Notes under the pieces: model-generated | The model's input: only the letters and a program-made list of their open reading frames with translations | Told to the model about the DNA's origin: nothing | Databases searched by the model: none | From: Geobacillus genomosp. 3 | GTDB lineage: Bacteria > Bacillota > Bacilli > Bacillales > Anoxybacillaceae | Assembly: GCF_000445995.2 (NCBI RefSeq) | Contig: NC_022080.4 | Span: 2,576,001-2,640,000 of the forward strand | Direction: 5' to 3' | DNA length: 64,000 nucleotides | Translations under genes and position numbers: made by a program | Shown: positions 26,773 through 34,985 of the stretch, one piece after another | Layout: each line of letters begins with the position of its first letter | Numbering within the stretch: the first letter of the stretch is position 1

Positions 26773-26932
26773 ACAGCCACACATAAAGCAGCCCGACGGC
26801 AAGAAAAAGGCCGCAAATGACAAACAAGATTTTGGCCAACACATCGACCGAGCGGTTGCGCACCGCCATATACGCGATGCCGGCGATCAAAAGCAGCCCA
26901 ACGGCGATCAACAATCCTTTTACCGCGTTCAT
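26771..26932 (-). CDS. Small two-helix membrane protein, 53 residues
   Basis: An ORF of 53 codons starting MNAVKGLLIAVGLLLIAGIAYMAV and ending VICGLFLAVGLLYVWL. It consists of two hydrophobic helices joined by a short charged loop (RNRSVDVLAK). A GGGG ribosome site lies eight bases upstream. It begins 14 bases after the DUF350 gene and ends inside the operon terminator, so it is co-transcribed. No family recognised; a role linked to its DUF350 partner is only a guess. Confidence 0.7.
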   Translation of the reverse strand: MNAVKGLLIAVGLLLIAGIAYMAVRNRSVDVLAKILFVICGLFLAVGLLYVWL

Positions 26933-26946
26933 TGTTTTGTTCCCCT

Positions 26947-27354
26947 TTACTGAATCCCTTCACCGATCACAAACGACAAACCGACGGAAATGACCATGGA
27001 AATAAAGCCGACCGCCCGGTTGTCGTTGGCGATTTCATCATCGATGTTAAATTTCGGTGTCAAAAATTCGTAAATAAAATACGCTGCGAGCAGAAGCAAA
27101 AACCCGTACACGCCCCAGCCAATCATCGACAACAGCGACTCATGGCGGTCGAGTGCGTAGCGGAAAATGTTGGCGATGCCAAAAATCTTTCCGCCCGTCG
27201 CCATCGCCACCGCCATATTGCCTTTTTGAATTTCTTTCCAGTTTTTATACTTCGTGACAAGTTCAAACACAGCCAAAAACACCACGATGCACAGCACGGC
27301 GACGCTGAAATTGGCCGCCGTTTTCACCATGTCTTGTTCCCAAAACGACGCCAT
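26947..27354 (-). CDS. DUF350 membrane protein (YshE-like)
   Basis: A 135-residue protein with four predicted membrane helices, as usual for DUF350, containing the conserved KGNMAVAMATGGKIFGIANIFRYAL and a C-terminal DDEIANDNRAVGFISMVISVGLSFVIGEGI. The function of the family is unknown. The frame reaches 27372, where ATGA overlaps the mutS2 stop. The ATG at 27354 (MASFWEQD) is preferred from GGGGG spacing, but 27360 and 27372 remain possible. The same order mutS2-yshE is found in B. subtilis. Confidence 0.85.
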   Translation of the reverse strand: MASFWEQDMVKTAANFSVAVLCIVVFLAVFELVTKYKNWKEIQKGNMAVAMATGGKIFGIANIFRYALDRHESLLSMIGWGVYGFLLLLAAYFIYEFLTPKFNIDDEIANDNRAVGFISMVISVGLSFVIGEGIQ

Positions 27355-27368
27355 TGCCATCGCCCCCA

Positions 27369-29723
27369 TCATTTCAGTTCCACGACCGTCACCCCGGTGC
27401 CGCCCTCATTCGCCGCGCCAAACCGGAAGCTTTTGACCGCCCGGTGCTGCTTTAAAAACTGCTGCACCCCTTGTCGGAGCGCGCCTGTCCCTTTGCCGTG
27501 GATGATGGAGACGCGCGGGTAGCCGGCGAGCACGGCATCGTCAATATATTTTTCGAGCCGGATGAGGGCGTCTTCGTACCGTTCGCCGCGCAAATCGAGC
27601 TCGAGGCTCACATGGGCGTCCTTGCCTTTCACGGTCGCAATCGGCGTCGCGTCTTTCGCCGGCGCGCTGCCGATGTATTCCAAATCGCGCTCGCGGATTT
27701 TCATTTTTAAAATGCCGAGCTGCACTTGCCATTCGTCATCCGACACCTTCTCGATCAAGTAGCCTTTTTGGTTGAGGCTTGTCACCTTCACTTCATCGCC
27801 CGGCTGGAACATATGGCGCGGCGCCTGTTTTTTCGCTTTTTTCCGTTTCTCGACTTTCGGCACGGCGGCGGCGAGCCGCTGTTTTGCCTCAAGAAGCTCG
27901 TGGTCTTTCACTTCCGCCTGCTTTTCTCTTTGCAGGCGGCGCAGCTCGTGGATCACCCGCTCGGCTTCGCGCTCGGCGGCGCGGATGATGTCCGTTGCCT
28001 GCTTCGCTGCTTCGGCAAGCCGCTCTTCTTTTTCCTCTTCCAGCGCTTCGAGCTTTTGTTCCCAATCGGCGCGCAGCCGCTCGGCTTCCTCAAGCGCCGC
28101 CCGCGCCCGCGCTTCGTCTTCCTCGGCTTGCTTTTTGCTTCGTTCGAGCGACGCGATCATGTTTTCGACGTTATGGCTTTCCGCGCTCACTTGCGCCTTC
28201 GCCCGCTCGATTATCCGCTCATCCAGCCCTAAGCGGCGTGAAATGTCAAAGGCGTTGCTGCGGCCGGGGATGCCGATCAACAGTTTATACGTCGGACGGA
28301 GCGTTTCGGTGTCAAATTCAACGCTGGCGTTCACCACCCCGGGGCGGTTGTAGCCGTACGCTTTCAGCTCCGGGTAATGCGTCGTCGCCACCGTCCGCGC
28401 CCCACGCCCGTGCACTTCATCCAAAATGGAGATCGCCAGCGCCGCCCCTTCCTGCGGGTCGGTGCCGGCGCCAAGCTCATCAAAGAGGACGAGGCTTTCG
28501 CCGTCGACATGGCGCAAAATGTCGACAATATTGACCATATGGGACGAGAACGTGCTCAAGCTTTGTTCGATCGACTGCTCGTCGCCAATATCGGCGAAAA
28601 CAGAGCGGAACACCGCCGCTTCCGACCCGTCGGAAGCCGGGATAAACAGCCCGGCTTGCGCCATGAGCGTCAACAACCCGACCGTTTTCAACGTCACCGT
28701 TTTCCCGCCGGTGTTCGGCCCGGTGATGACGATCGTCGTATAATCGCCGCCGAGTTCAATGTCATTCGGCACCGCCTTTTCTTGATCAAGAAGCGGATGA
28801 CGGGCCTGTAAAAAGCGAAGATAGCCTCGGCTATTGACCGCTGGCTTCGCGGCTTGCAGCCGGCGGGCGTATTTCGCCTTGGCAAACGCAAAATCAAGCG
28901 CCGCAAGCGACTCAACCGCCCTCGCAAGCGGCTCGGCCTGCTCGGCCACTTTCGCCGAGAGCTCGCGCAAAATGCGCTCAATTTCCTGTTTTTCTTTCGC
29001 CCGCGCCTCGCGCAGCGCGTTGTTCAACTCGACGACCGCCTGCGGCTCGATAAACAGCGTCGCTCCGGACGCCGATTGGTCGTGGACGATGCCGCCATAG
29101 GCACCCCGATACTCTTGTTTTACCGGGATGACGTACCGGTCGTTGCGGATCGTAATAATGGCGTCCGACAGCCGCTTTTGCGCCGCCGGCGAGCGGATGA
29201 TGCTCTCAAGCTTCTCGCGGATGCGCGCTTCCGCCGCCCGAATCTGCCCGCGCAGGGCGCGAAGGCGGTCGCTTGCGGCATCCAACACTTCGCCATGATC
29301 GTCGATCGAGCGGCGAATGTCATGCTCAAGCGCCGGCACCTCGACGAGCTCATCGGCATAAGCGGAAAGACGATCCAATCCGCCGTGCTCCTCCCGCAAA
29401 CCGGCAATGAGCCGTTTCATCTGCCGGCTTGCCGCCGCTGTCGCCGCCACCTCGACGAGTTCAACCGGGCTGAGCACGCCGCCGATCGCCGCCCGTTTCA
29501 AATGCGGACGGATCACGAACAACCCGTCAAGCGGCGCATAGCCGGCGAGCCGCAAGACGGCGGCCGCTTCATCCGTTTCCTCGAGCCAGGCTTCGACTTC
29601 CCCCAAGTCGGAAGACGGTAGGAGCGCCTCGATTTTTTCCAAGCCAAGCGGCGACGACGCATGCTCGGCCAGCTGCTCTTTCACTTTGTCAAACTCTAAG
29701 ATGCGAAGCATTTTTTGTTGCAC
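27369..29723 (-). CDS. mutS2: MutS2 endonuclease/ATPase
   Basis: A 784-residue MutS2 protein. In order: a MutS-core/clamp region, the ATPase with Walker [14 protein letters not shown] near residue 335 and [17 protein letters not shown], a long coiled coil at about 515-630 ([21 protein letters not shown]), a KOW-like segment, and a C-terminal Smr nuclease domain ([20 protein letters not shown]...[17 protein letters not shown]). MutS2 suppresses recombination and in B. subtilis rescues collided ribosomes. GTG 29723 lies eight bases after GGAGG and matches the family start ([11 protein letters not shown]). Confidence 0.96.
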   Translation of the reverse strand: MQQKMLRILEFDKVKEQLAEHASSPLGLEKIEALLPSSDLGEVEAWLEETDEAAAVLRLAGYAPLDGLFVIRPHLKRAAIGGVLSPVELVEVAATAAASRQMKRLIAGLREEHGGLDRLSAYADELVEVPALEHDIRRSIDDHGEVLDAASDRLRALRGQIRAAEARIREKLESIIRSPAAQKRLSDAIITIRNDRYVIPVKQEYRGAYGGIVHDQSASGATLFIEPQAVVELNNALREARAKEKQEIERILRELSAKVAEQAEPLARAVESLAALDFAFAKAKYARRLQAAKPAVNSRGYLRFLQARHPLLDQEKAVPNDIELGGDYTTIVITGPNTGGKTVTLKTVGLLTLMAQAGLFIPASDGSEAAVFRSVFADIGDEQSIEQSLSTFSSHMVNIVDILRHVDGESLVLFDELGAGTDPQEGAALAISILDEVHGRGARTVATTHYPELKAYGYNRPGVVNASVEFDTETLRPTYKLLIGIPGRSNAFDISRRLGLDERIIERAKAQVSAESHNVENMIASLERSKKQAEEDEARARAALEEAERLRADWEQKLEALEEEKEERLAEAAKQATDIIRAAEREAERVIHELRRLQREKQAEVKDHELLEAKQRLAAAVPKVEKRKKAKKQAPRHMFQPGDEVKVTSLNQKGYLIEKVSDDEWQVQLGILKMKIRERDLEYIGSAPAKDATPIATVKGKDAHVSLELDLRGERYEDALIRLEKYIDDAVLAGYPRVSIIHGKGTGALRQGVQQFLKQHRAVKSFRFGAANEGGTGVTVVELK

Positions 29724-29744
29724 GTATTCACCCTCCATGCCTCA

Positions 29745-31472
29745 TCATGTTTTGCTTCGTTTATCGCGCAAAAACTGTTGCAGCTTCTCAAGCGGCCATG
29801 TGTTGATGACCGTTTCTTTCTTAAGCCACCCTTTTCTGGCTGTGGCCACGCCGATCGCCATATCGTCAAGCATGTCCAAATGGTGGGCGTCCGTGTTAAT
29901 GGCAATATACGCCCCCGCTTCCTCGGCTTTTTTCACGTAAGCCGCCGCCAAATCCAATCGGTTTGGATTGGCGTTGATCTCCAGCACGGTGTTCGTCTCG
30001 GCCGCCAGTTCGATCAACCGCTCAACATCGACATCATAGCCGTCGCGCCGGCCGATGAGCCGGCCGGTCGGGTGGGCGATGACATCGACATACGGGTGGC
30101 GAAGCGCCGCCTCAAGCCGCTTCATGATTTGCTCGCGCGGCTGCTTGAACCCGGAATGAATGGCGGCAATCACAAAGTCGAGTTCCTGAAGGACGTCATC
30201 GTCGTAATCGAGCGTCCCGTCCGGCAAAATGTCCATCTCGACGCCAGCCAAAATCGTCAAATCGGAATAGCGCGCGTTCAGCCGCTCAATTTCCTCGCGC
30301 TGGCGCCGCAGCCGTTCCGGCGTCAAGCCGTTGGCGACTTTCAAATAGCGCGAATGGTCGGTAATGGCGATATAGCGGTAGCCGCGGCGGCGGCACGCCT
30401 CAGCCAGCTCCTCGAGCGAACACGCCCCGTCGCTCCACGCCGAATGCATATGCAAATCACCTTGAATGTCTTCAAGGCGCACAAGCGGTCGATCAGCGGA
30501 AAACCGCTCGACTTCCGTGCCGTCTTCGCGCAGCTCCGGCGGAATGTACGGCAATCCGAAATGGGCGTAAAACGCCGCTTCATTCGGGAACGTTTTCACC
30601 TCGCCGGTCGCCTGGTCTTCCACCCCATATTCGCTGATTTTCTCCCCGCGCTCTTTGGCGAGCTGGCGCATGCGCACATTATGCTCTTTCGACCCGGTGA
30701 AATGATGAAGCGCGGTCGCAAACTCTGTCTCGCCGACAAGCCGGAAATCGATCGCGATTTCATCGTCATACTGAAAAAGAAGCGACACTTTCGTCTCCCC
30801 GGCGGCGATCACCTCGCGGACGCGATCAAAACGAAGCAGCCCGTCGCGCACCGCAGCCGGACGGTCGGTGGCGATCACATAATCCAAATCTTTCACCGTT
30901 TCTTTTAGACGCCGCAAACTGCCGGCCCGCGAGAAGCGAATCACACCATCCAAACAAGCGAGCTGGCGTTCCACATCCGCCGCGACCGCGAGCACCTTGG
31001 CAAGCGGCAGCCGCTCGGGGCGTTTGGCCGCTTCTTCGATCGCCGCCAGCAGCTTTTCTTCCGTTTTCGCCCCAAACCCGGGAAGTTCGCGCACTTTTCC
31101 GGCCAAGCACGCTTCTTTCAGCCCGTCCATGTCGACAATGCCAAGCTCCTGATGCAGCTTGGCGATTTTTTTGCCGCCAAGCCCCGGAATCTTAAGCAAA
31201 GCAAGCAGCGTTTCCGGAATGTCGCGCTTTAATTCCTCGAGCACGGACGACGAACCGGTTTCGACAAACTCGGTGATGATCGCCGCCGTGCTTTTGCCGA
31301 TGCCGGGAATGGCGGTAAAGTCGCTGATTTCCGCCAAGCTTCGTTCATCCGTTTCCAAGGCGTTCGCCGCCTTGCGAAAGGCGTTTATCTTAAACGGATT
31401 TTCCCCTTTCATCTCCATATACAACGCGATCGTCTCGAGCAGGCGGATGACTTCTTTTTTATGGACGTTCAT
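29745..31472 (-). CDS. polX: Family X DNA polymerase with PHP domain
   Basis: A 575-residue polymerase/exonuclease of base excision repair (B. subtilis YshC). It has N-terminal helix-hairpin-helix motifs (ISDFTAIPGIGKSTAAIITEF, LLKIPGLGGKKIAKLHQELG), a nucleotidyltransferase palm containing AGSLRRLKETVKDLDYVI, and a C-terminal PHP metal-dependent nuclease with DLHMHSAWSDGACSLEELAEACRRRGYRYIAITDHS and NTDAHHLDML. The start is at MNVHKKEVIRL after GGGAGG. It lies 21 bases from mutS2. Confidence 0.95.
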   Translation of the reverse strand: MNVHKKEVIRLLETIALYMEMKGENPFKINAFRKAANALETDERSLAEISDFTAIPGIGKSTAAIITEFVETGSSSVLEELKRDIPETLLALLKIPGLGGKKIAKLHQELGIVDMDGLKEACLAGKVRELPGFGAKTEEKLLAAIEEAAKRPERLPLAKVLAVAADVERQLACLDGVIRFSRAGSLRRLKETVKDLDYVIATDRPAAVRDGLLRFDRVREVIAAGETKVSLLFQYDDEIAIDFRLVGETEFATALHHFTGSKEHNVRMRQLAKERGEKISEYGVEDQATGEVKTFPNEAAFYAHFGLPYIPPELREDGTEVERFSADRPLVRLEDIQGDLHMHSAWSDGACSLEELAEACRRRGYRYIAITDHSRYLKVANGLTPERLRRQREEIERLNARYSDLTILAGVEMDILPDGTLDYDDDVLQELDFVIAAIHSGFKQPREQIMKRLEAALRHPYVDVIAHPTGRLIGRRDGYDVDVERLIELAAETNTVLEINANPNRLDLAAAYVKKAEEAGAYIAINTDAHHLDMLDDMAIGVATARKGWLKKETVINTWPLEKLQQFLRDKRSKT

Positions 31473-31513
31473 CCCCGTTCCTCCCTTTCCGAAAAAACCG
31501 CGGCCGCGCTCCG

Positions 31514-32053
31514 TCAGACGCGGCCATGAATCCACCAGCTATTCAGCATGTCCGACAACAGCGGCGTATGTTTCACAATGGCCGTCGCCATGAACGAGCG
31601 CTGCAGCTGCTCCTGCACGCTGTCAATCGGCACGAGCGCCCCGATATACAACAACAAAAAGACAAGCAAATACACTTCCGCAAACCCGAGCGCCGCCCCC
31701 GCCAAGCGGTTGACGCTGCGCAGCAACGGCAGCTGAGCGACGAAATCGAGCATCGAGCCGATGATCTGAAGCACAATTTTCACGGCAAAAAATAAAAGCG
31801 CAAACGAAATCGCCCGGTAATAGGCGTCATCTAAATGGGTGCTCTGAAACAGCAGCTTCACCGTCTCCGGATCGCCGAACGTCGGATACGGAATCCAAAG
31901 GCGCAGCGTCGGCACAAACCGTTCATAATACCGATAGGCGACGAAAAAGGCGATGAGAAACCCGGCCATATGGATGAATTGAAGAATAAAGCCGCGCTTC
32001 AGTCCGATCATCGCCCCAAGCAAAAGGACAAACAACAGCACGACATCAATCAT
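31514..32053 (-). CDS. yshB: CvpA-family membrane protein (YshB)
   Basis: A 179-residue CvpA-family protein with four helices, beginning MIDVVLLFVLLLGAMIGLKRGFILQFIHMAG, the N-terminal signature. The start overlaps the zapA stop by eight bases. In enterobacteria CvpA has been tied to colicin V release and bile resistance; its role in Bacillaceae is unknown. Same place as yshB in B. subtilis. Confidence 0.88.
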   Translation of the reverse strand: MIDVVLLFVLLLGAMIGLKRGFILQFIHMAGFLIAFFVAYRYYERFVPTLRLWIPYPTFGDPETVKLLFQSTHLDDAYYRAISFALLFFAVKIVLQIIGSMLDFVAQLPLLRSVNRLAGAALGFAEVYLLVFLLLYIGALVPIDSVQEQLQRSFMATAIVKHTPLLSDMLNSWWIHGRV

Positions 32054-32321
32054 CGTCTTCCCCGTCCTTTTTCTGTTTCAGCTTTTCCGCAAGCCGTTGA
32101 TATTCTTCTTTCAGTTTTAAATACTCATTGGCGATATTGACGGCTGTCAACACAGCCAGCTTGGGCACATCGAGCATCGGATTTTTCTCACTGAATTCAT
32201 GCATTTTATCATCAACGAACGCCGCCACGAGCCGGATGTGGGCCGGGCTTTCCGTGCCGACGATCGTGTAGTCTTGTCCATAGATGCGGACGCTCACCCG
32301 CGTTTTGGATTCCCCTGTCAA
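32046..32321 (-). CDS. zapA: Cell division protein ZapA
   Basis: A 91-residue FtsZ-ring bundling protein. The N-terminal strand RVSVRIYGQDYTIVGTESPAHIRLVAAFVDDKM and the helical LAVLTAVNIANEYLKLKEEYQRLAEKL tail are typical. The open frame begins seven codons earlier, but TTG 32321 (LTGESKTRV) fits the family length and follows a purine-rich GGGGGAAGCAGG. It starts the zapA-yshB-polX-mutS2 transcript, divergent from rnhC. Confidence 0.92.
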   Translation of the reverse strand: MTGESKTRVSVRIYGQDYTIVGTESPAHIRLVAAFVDDKMHEFSEKNPMLDVPKLAVLTAVNIANEYLKLKEEYQRLAEKLKQKKDGEDDD

Positions 32322-32372
32322 CCTGCTTCCCCCATTCCGCAAAAATCCTACTGTTTATCATATCATGAATGC

Positions 32373-32381
32373 TGGTATAAT
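32373..32381 (+). promoter_or_regulatory. Extended -10 promoter of rnhC
   Basis: TGGTATAAT, a perfect extended -10 element, 52 bases before the rnhC start. No good -35 is visible, as often with extended -10 promoters. Confidence 0.65.
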
Positions 32382-32433
32382 GGAAAGACGCACACGTGGA
32401 GGCAAAGAAGACAAGCAAAGGAGAGAGCGAACG

Positions 32434-33369
32434 TTGTCAAACTATGTGATTCAAGCCGACCGGCAGCTGCTTGACGCCTTGCGCGCCCACTACCAAGACG
32501 CCTTGTCCGACCGGCTTCCGGCCGGAGCGTTGTTTGCCGTCAAGCGCCCGGATGTCGCGATCACCGCCTACCGCTCAGGCAAAGTGCTGTTTCAAGGAAA
32601 AGCGGCGGAGCAAGAAGCGGGGAAATGGATCGGGAAAGCAGCAGCGCCGTCCGGCAAACCAAAAGAACGGGAAACCCCCGCTCCGACGGAATCAAAACTC
32701 GGGACGCTTTCTGCCATCGGTTCGGATGAAGTCGGCACCGGCGATTATTTCGGCCCGATCGTCGTCGCCGCCGCCTACGTCGACCGCGCCCATCTCGACC
32801 GAGTCGCGGCGCTTGGCGTGAAAGATTCGAAACAATTGACCGACGAGGCGATCAAACGGATCGCACCAGCCATCATGGAAACGGCGCCGTATGCCGTCAC
32901 CGTGCTCGACAACGCCGAATACAACCGCTGGCAGCGAAGCGGCATGCCGCAGACGAAAATGAAGGCGCTCCTTCACAATCGGACGCTCGCGAAGCTCGTT
33001 GATGCCATCGCGCCCGCCGAACTAGAGGCGATCATTATCGACCAGTTTTTAGAACGCGATGCGTATTTCCGCTACCTCGCTGATGAAACGCGCATCATCC
33101 GCGAGCGCGTGCACTGCCTGCCGAAAGCGGAAAGCGTGCACGTGGCGGTCGCCGCCGCCTCGATCATCGCCCGCTGCGTGTTTTTAGAGGAGATGGAGCG
33201 ATTATCCCGCGCCATCGGCTTCCCGCTTCCAAAAGGCGCCGGCGTCATCGTTGATGAAGCCGCAGCCCGGATCATCCGCGAGAGAGGGGAAGAGGCGCTC
33301 GCTGGGTGCGCCAAGCTTCATTTTGCCAATACGAAAAAGGCGCTTGACATCGCCAAGCGCCAAAAATGA
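32434..33369 (+). CDS. rnhC: Ribonuclease HIII
   Basis: A 311-residue type 3 RNase H that removes RNA from RNA-DNA hybrids. An N-terminal TBP-like domain (SNYVIQADRQLLDALRAHYQDAL) binds substrate. The catalytic domain begins IGSDEVGTGDYFGPIVVAAAYVD with two acidic residues and continues with IIDQFLERDAYF and AESVHVAVAAASIIARCVFLEEM. TTG 32434 is chosen because it gives the known Geobacillus N-terminus (M/LSNYVIQAD) and follows AGGAG. The gene reads divergently from zapA. Confidence 0.96.
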   Translation: MSNYVIQADRQLLDALRAHYQDALSDRLPAGALFAVKRPDVAITAYRSGKVLFQGKAAEQEAGKWIGKAAAPSGKPKERETPAPTESKLGTLSAIGSDEVGTGDYFGPIVVAAAYVDRAHLDRVAALGVKDSKQLTDEAIKRIAPAIMETAPYAVTVLDNAEYNRWQRSGMPQTKMKALLHNRTLAKLVDAIAPAELEAIIIDQFLERDAYFRYLADETRIIRERVHCLPKAESVHVAVAAASIIARCVFLEEMERLSRAIGFPLPKGAGVIVDEAAARIIRERGEEALAGCAKLHFANTKKALDIAKRQK

Positions 33370-33570
33370 ACGGGCCGAATCGATGAACAGTGATGGTTGT
33401 CCATAGCGGAACGCACCATCTAAAATTTTGGACGAAACAGCCGGGGATTGGGCACAATAGGCAGCTTCACGGCAGGCGTTTCCCAACTGAAGAAACATTG
33501 GAACACCGGTTTTTTCACACGATCCGGAAACCGCTGTTTTTAGCGGCTTTCCGAGAACACCTCGTGACGA

Positions 33571-33611
33571 AAAGCCCCTTCCCCCAGCCCGCAGCTCGGC
33601 CGGGAGGGGGC
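33571..33611 (-). terminator. Terminator of the DJ-1/PfpI gene pair
   Basis: GCCCCCTCCC and GGGAAGGGGC arms with a GC-rich internal segment, followed by TTTTCG on the minus strand, three bases after the end of the 65-codon ORF. Confidence 0.65.
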
Positions 33612-33613
33612 AT

Positions 33614-33811
33614 CTATCGGTTAAGCAATATGATCTCCCGAGCCTCGACGTCCCTGCTTTCTTTACTTTGGCTAATCCTCTTGGGAGCGGCAAGAATCAC
33701 CCTCACCGTTGCTTCTTCCGTAAAATCGTCAGCGGTTAATTCGTTTCCATGTTCATCACGGGATGTTGTTTGATCTGCAATTCGGACTGTGACGAGTCGA
33801 GCCGCTGTCAC
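33614..33811 (-). CDS. Small protein of unknown function, 65 residues
   Basis: An ORF beginning with GTG directly after the TGA of the DJ-1-like gene and ending three bases before a terminator. The protein (MTAARLVTVRIADQTTSRDEHGNELTADD...) is hydrophilic with no signal peptide or membrane segment. The GTG is preceded by purine-rich sequence within the end of the upstream gene, which would allow coupled translation. Position supports it; I recognise no family and codon evidence alone is not decisive. Confidence 0.4.
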   Translation of the reverse strand: MTAARLVTVRIADQTTSRDEHGNELTADDFTEEATVRVILAAPKRISQSKESRDVEAREIILLNR

Positions 33812-34477
33812 TCACGCCCGCTCTTCCAGCGCGGCGACAACTTTCTCGGCCGTGCTCCGGCTCGATTGCGGGTTTTGTCCGGTGATCAAGTTGCCGTCGC
33901 GCACCGAGAAATCGGTCCATTTCTCGCCGCGGACGAAATTCGCCCCGCGCAGGCGCAAGGTCGACTCAAGCAAAAACGGCATATGCACATCGAGCTCAAC
34001 TTCGCGCTCTTCTTCATCGGTAAACGAGGTGACCGTTTTTCCTTTCACAATCGGCGTGCCGTCTTTGTATGTCGCATTCACCAATCCCGATGGACCGTGG
34101 CAGACAGCGGCGATAATGCGCCCGTCTTCAGCAAACTGCTGCAAGACGTATTGCAGCGTTTCGTTGTCCGGAAAATCGAACATCGTCCCGTGTCCACCGG
34201 GAAGGAAAATGGCGTCAAACCCGTGTGCATCGTCGTTGCTTAAGCGCGCCGTGTTGTTCAGCGCCGCTTCCGCCTCGGCCCAAGACGGGTCTTTTTCATT
34301 GATGCTGCGCGGGTCCAGCGGCACGTCGCCGCCTTTGATGCTCGCCACTTTCACGTCATACCCTTTTTCTTTAAACACCAAGTACGGCACGGCAAATTCT
34401 TCAAGCCAAAGCCCGGTTTTATGGTCGTCGGTGATCGTCGTATGGTTCGTCACCACCATGAGCACTCGTTTCGTCAT
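33812..34477 (-). CDS. DJ-1/PfpI-family protein (HchA-like class I glutamine amidotransferase fold)
   Basis: A 221-residue protein. The nucleophile elbow is AAVCHGPSGLV, with the cysteine after IIAAVC, and the upstream acidic residue lies in LWLEEFAVPYLVF. FLPGGHGTMFDF and the late EKWTDFSVRDGNLITGQNPQSS are shared with Hsp31/HchA-like and YDR533C-like proteins that act as glyoxalases or protein deglycases. Which activity applies cannot be told. ATG 34477 follows AGGAGG by nine bases. It is in an accessory block between rnhC and pheT. Confidence 0.88.
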   Translation of the reverse strand: MTKRVLMVVTNHTTITDDHKTGLWLEEFAVPYLVFKEKGYDVKVASIKGGDVPLDPRSINEKDPSWAEAEAALNNTARLSNDDAHGFDAIFLPGGHGTMFDFPDNETLQYVLQQFAEDGRIIAAVCHGPSGLVNATYKDGTPIVKGKTVTSFTDEEEREVELDVHMPFLLESTLRLRGANFVRGEKWTDFSVRDGNLITGQNPQSSRSTAEKVVAALEERA

Positions 34478-34608
34478 GCCCGCATGCCTCCTTTCGATTC
34501 TGGTGTGTTCTCTGTCACTCATCATACTTTACGTTGGGCAAAAACGGAAAAAATATGCTTGTGAAATCGAATCGCTCTTGATCAAAATCAGGGGAGGAAA
34601 CGACAACG

Positions 34609-34707
34609 TCATTCCCCCGCCGCTTCTTTCACTTTCGCTTTGAACGCCTTTACCTCCTCAGGTTTATAAATCCCGAGCAAATCCTTTTCGTTCATCTTTC
34701 GCACCAT
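34609..34707 (-). pseudogene. Possible gene remnant
   Basis: A 32-codon open stretch, MVRKMNEKDLLGIYKPEEVKAFKAKVKEAAGE, with protein-like composition but no ribosome site and a stop just upstream in frame. It looks like the tail of a larger lost gene. The rest of 34478-34790 shows nothing that I can interpret. Confidence 0.25.
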
Positions 34708-34790
34708 TTGGCTGTTCTGTTGTTCTCAAAGGCAAAGAAAAACGGATCTCCAAATGATTGTTTTGATGCCTGCGTACAGGAATAAGAAAA

Positions 34791-34974
34791 AGGGCGTCCC
34801 GATCTGTTAGGACTCACATTTCGCACCCTGAATAAAAATTCGAAATAAGCCAGGTTTGACCGAATAAAAATTAATTATTTTACAATTTTTGTATAAAAAA
34901 TTATTTTTATGCGCATATTCGGGTTGTTTTTTGTATATTATGCAAAGGTTGCGAAATATGAGTTAGGACACCCT
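34791..34974. mobile_element. MITE-like element, about 184 bases
   Basis: An AT-rich stretch bounded by related inverted ends. The left end reads GGGCGTCC ... TAGGACTCACATTTCGCACCCT. The right end, read inward, is GGGTGTCC-TAACTCATATTTCGCAACCTT. The core ACTCA(C/T)ATTTCGCA is shared. No coding capacity remains. It is most simply a non-autonomous derivative of an insertion sequence, lying just downstream of the MMPL gene stop. Confidence 0.5.
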
Positions 34975-34985
34975 CTCTCGCGTTC

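Noticed and set aside
25913..26953. A 346-codon plus-strand ORF opposite lcfA
   Set aside because: Antisense to a clear acyl-CoA ligase; histidine/arginine-rich shadow composition.
33519..33552. Hairpin CCGCT-AGCGG with GGAAA/TTTCC arms as a terminator for rnhC
   Set aside because: The stem is good but no T run follows on the plus strand, so termination is unsupported.
33202..33693. A 163-codon minus-strand ORF over the end of rnhC
   Set aside because: Mostly antisense to rnhC, with no ribosome site or recognisable domain.
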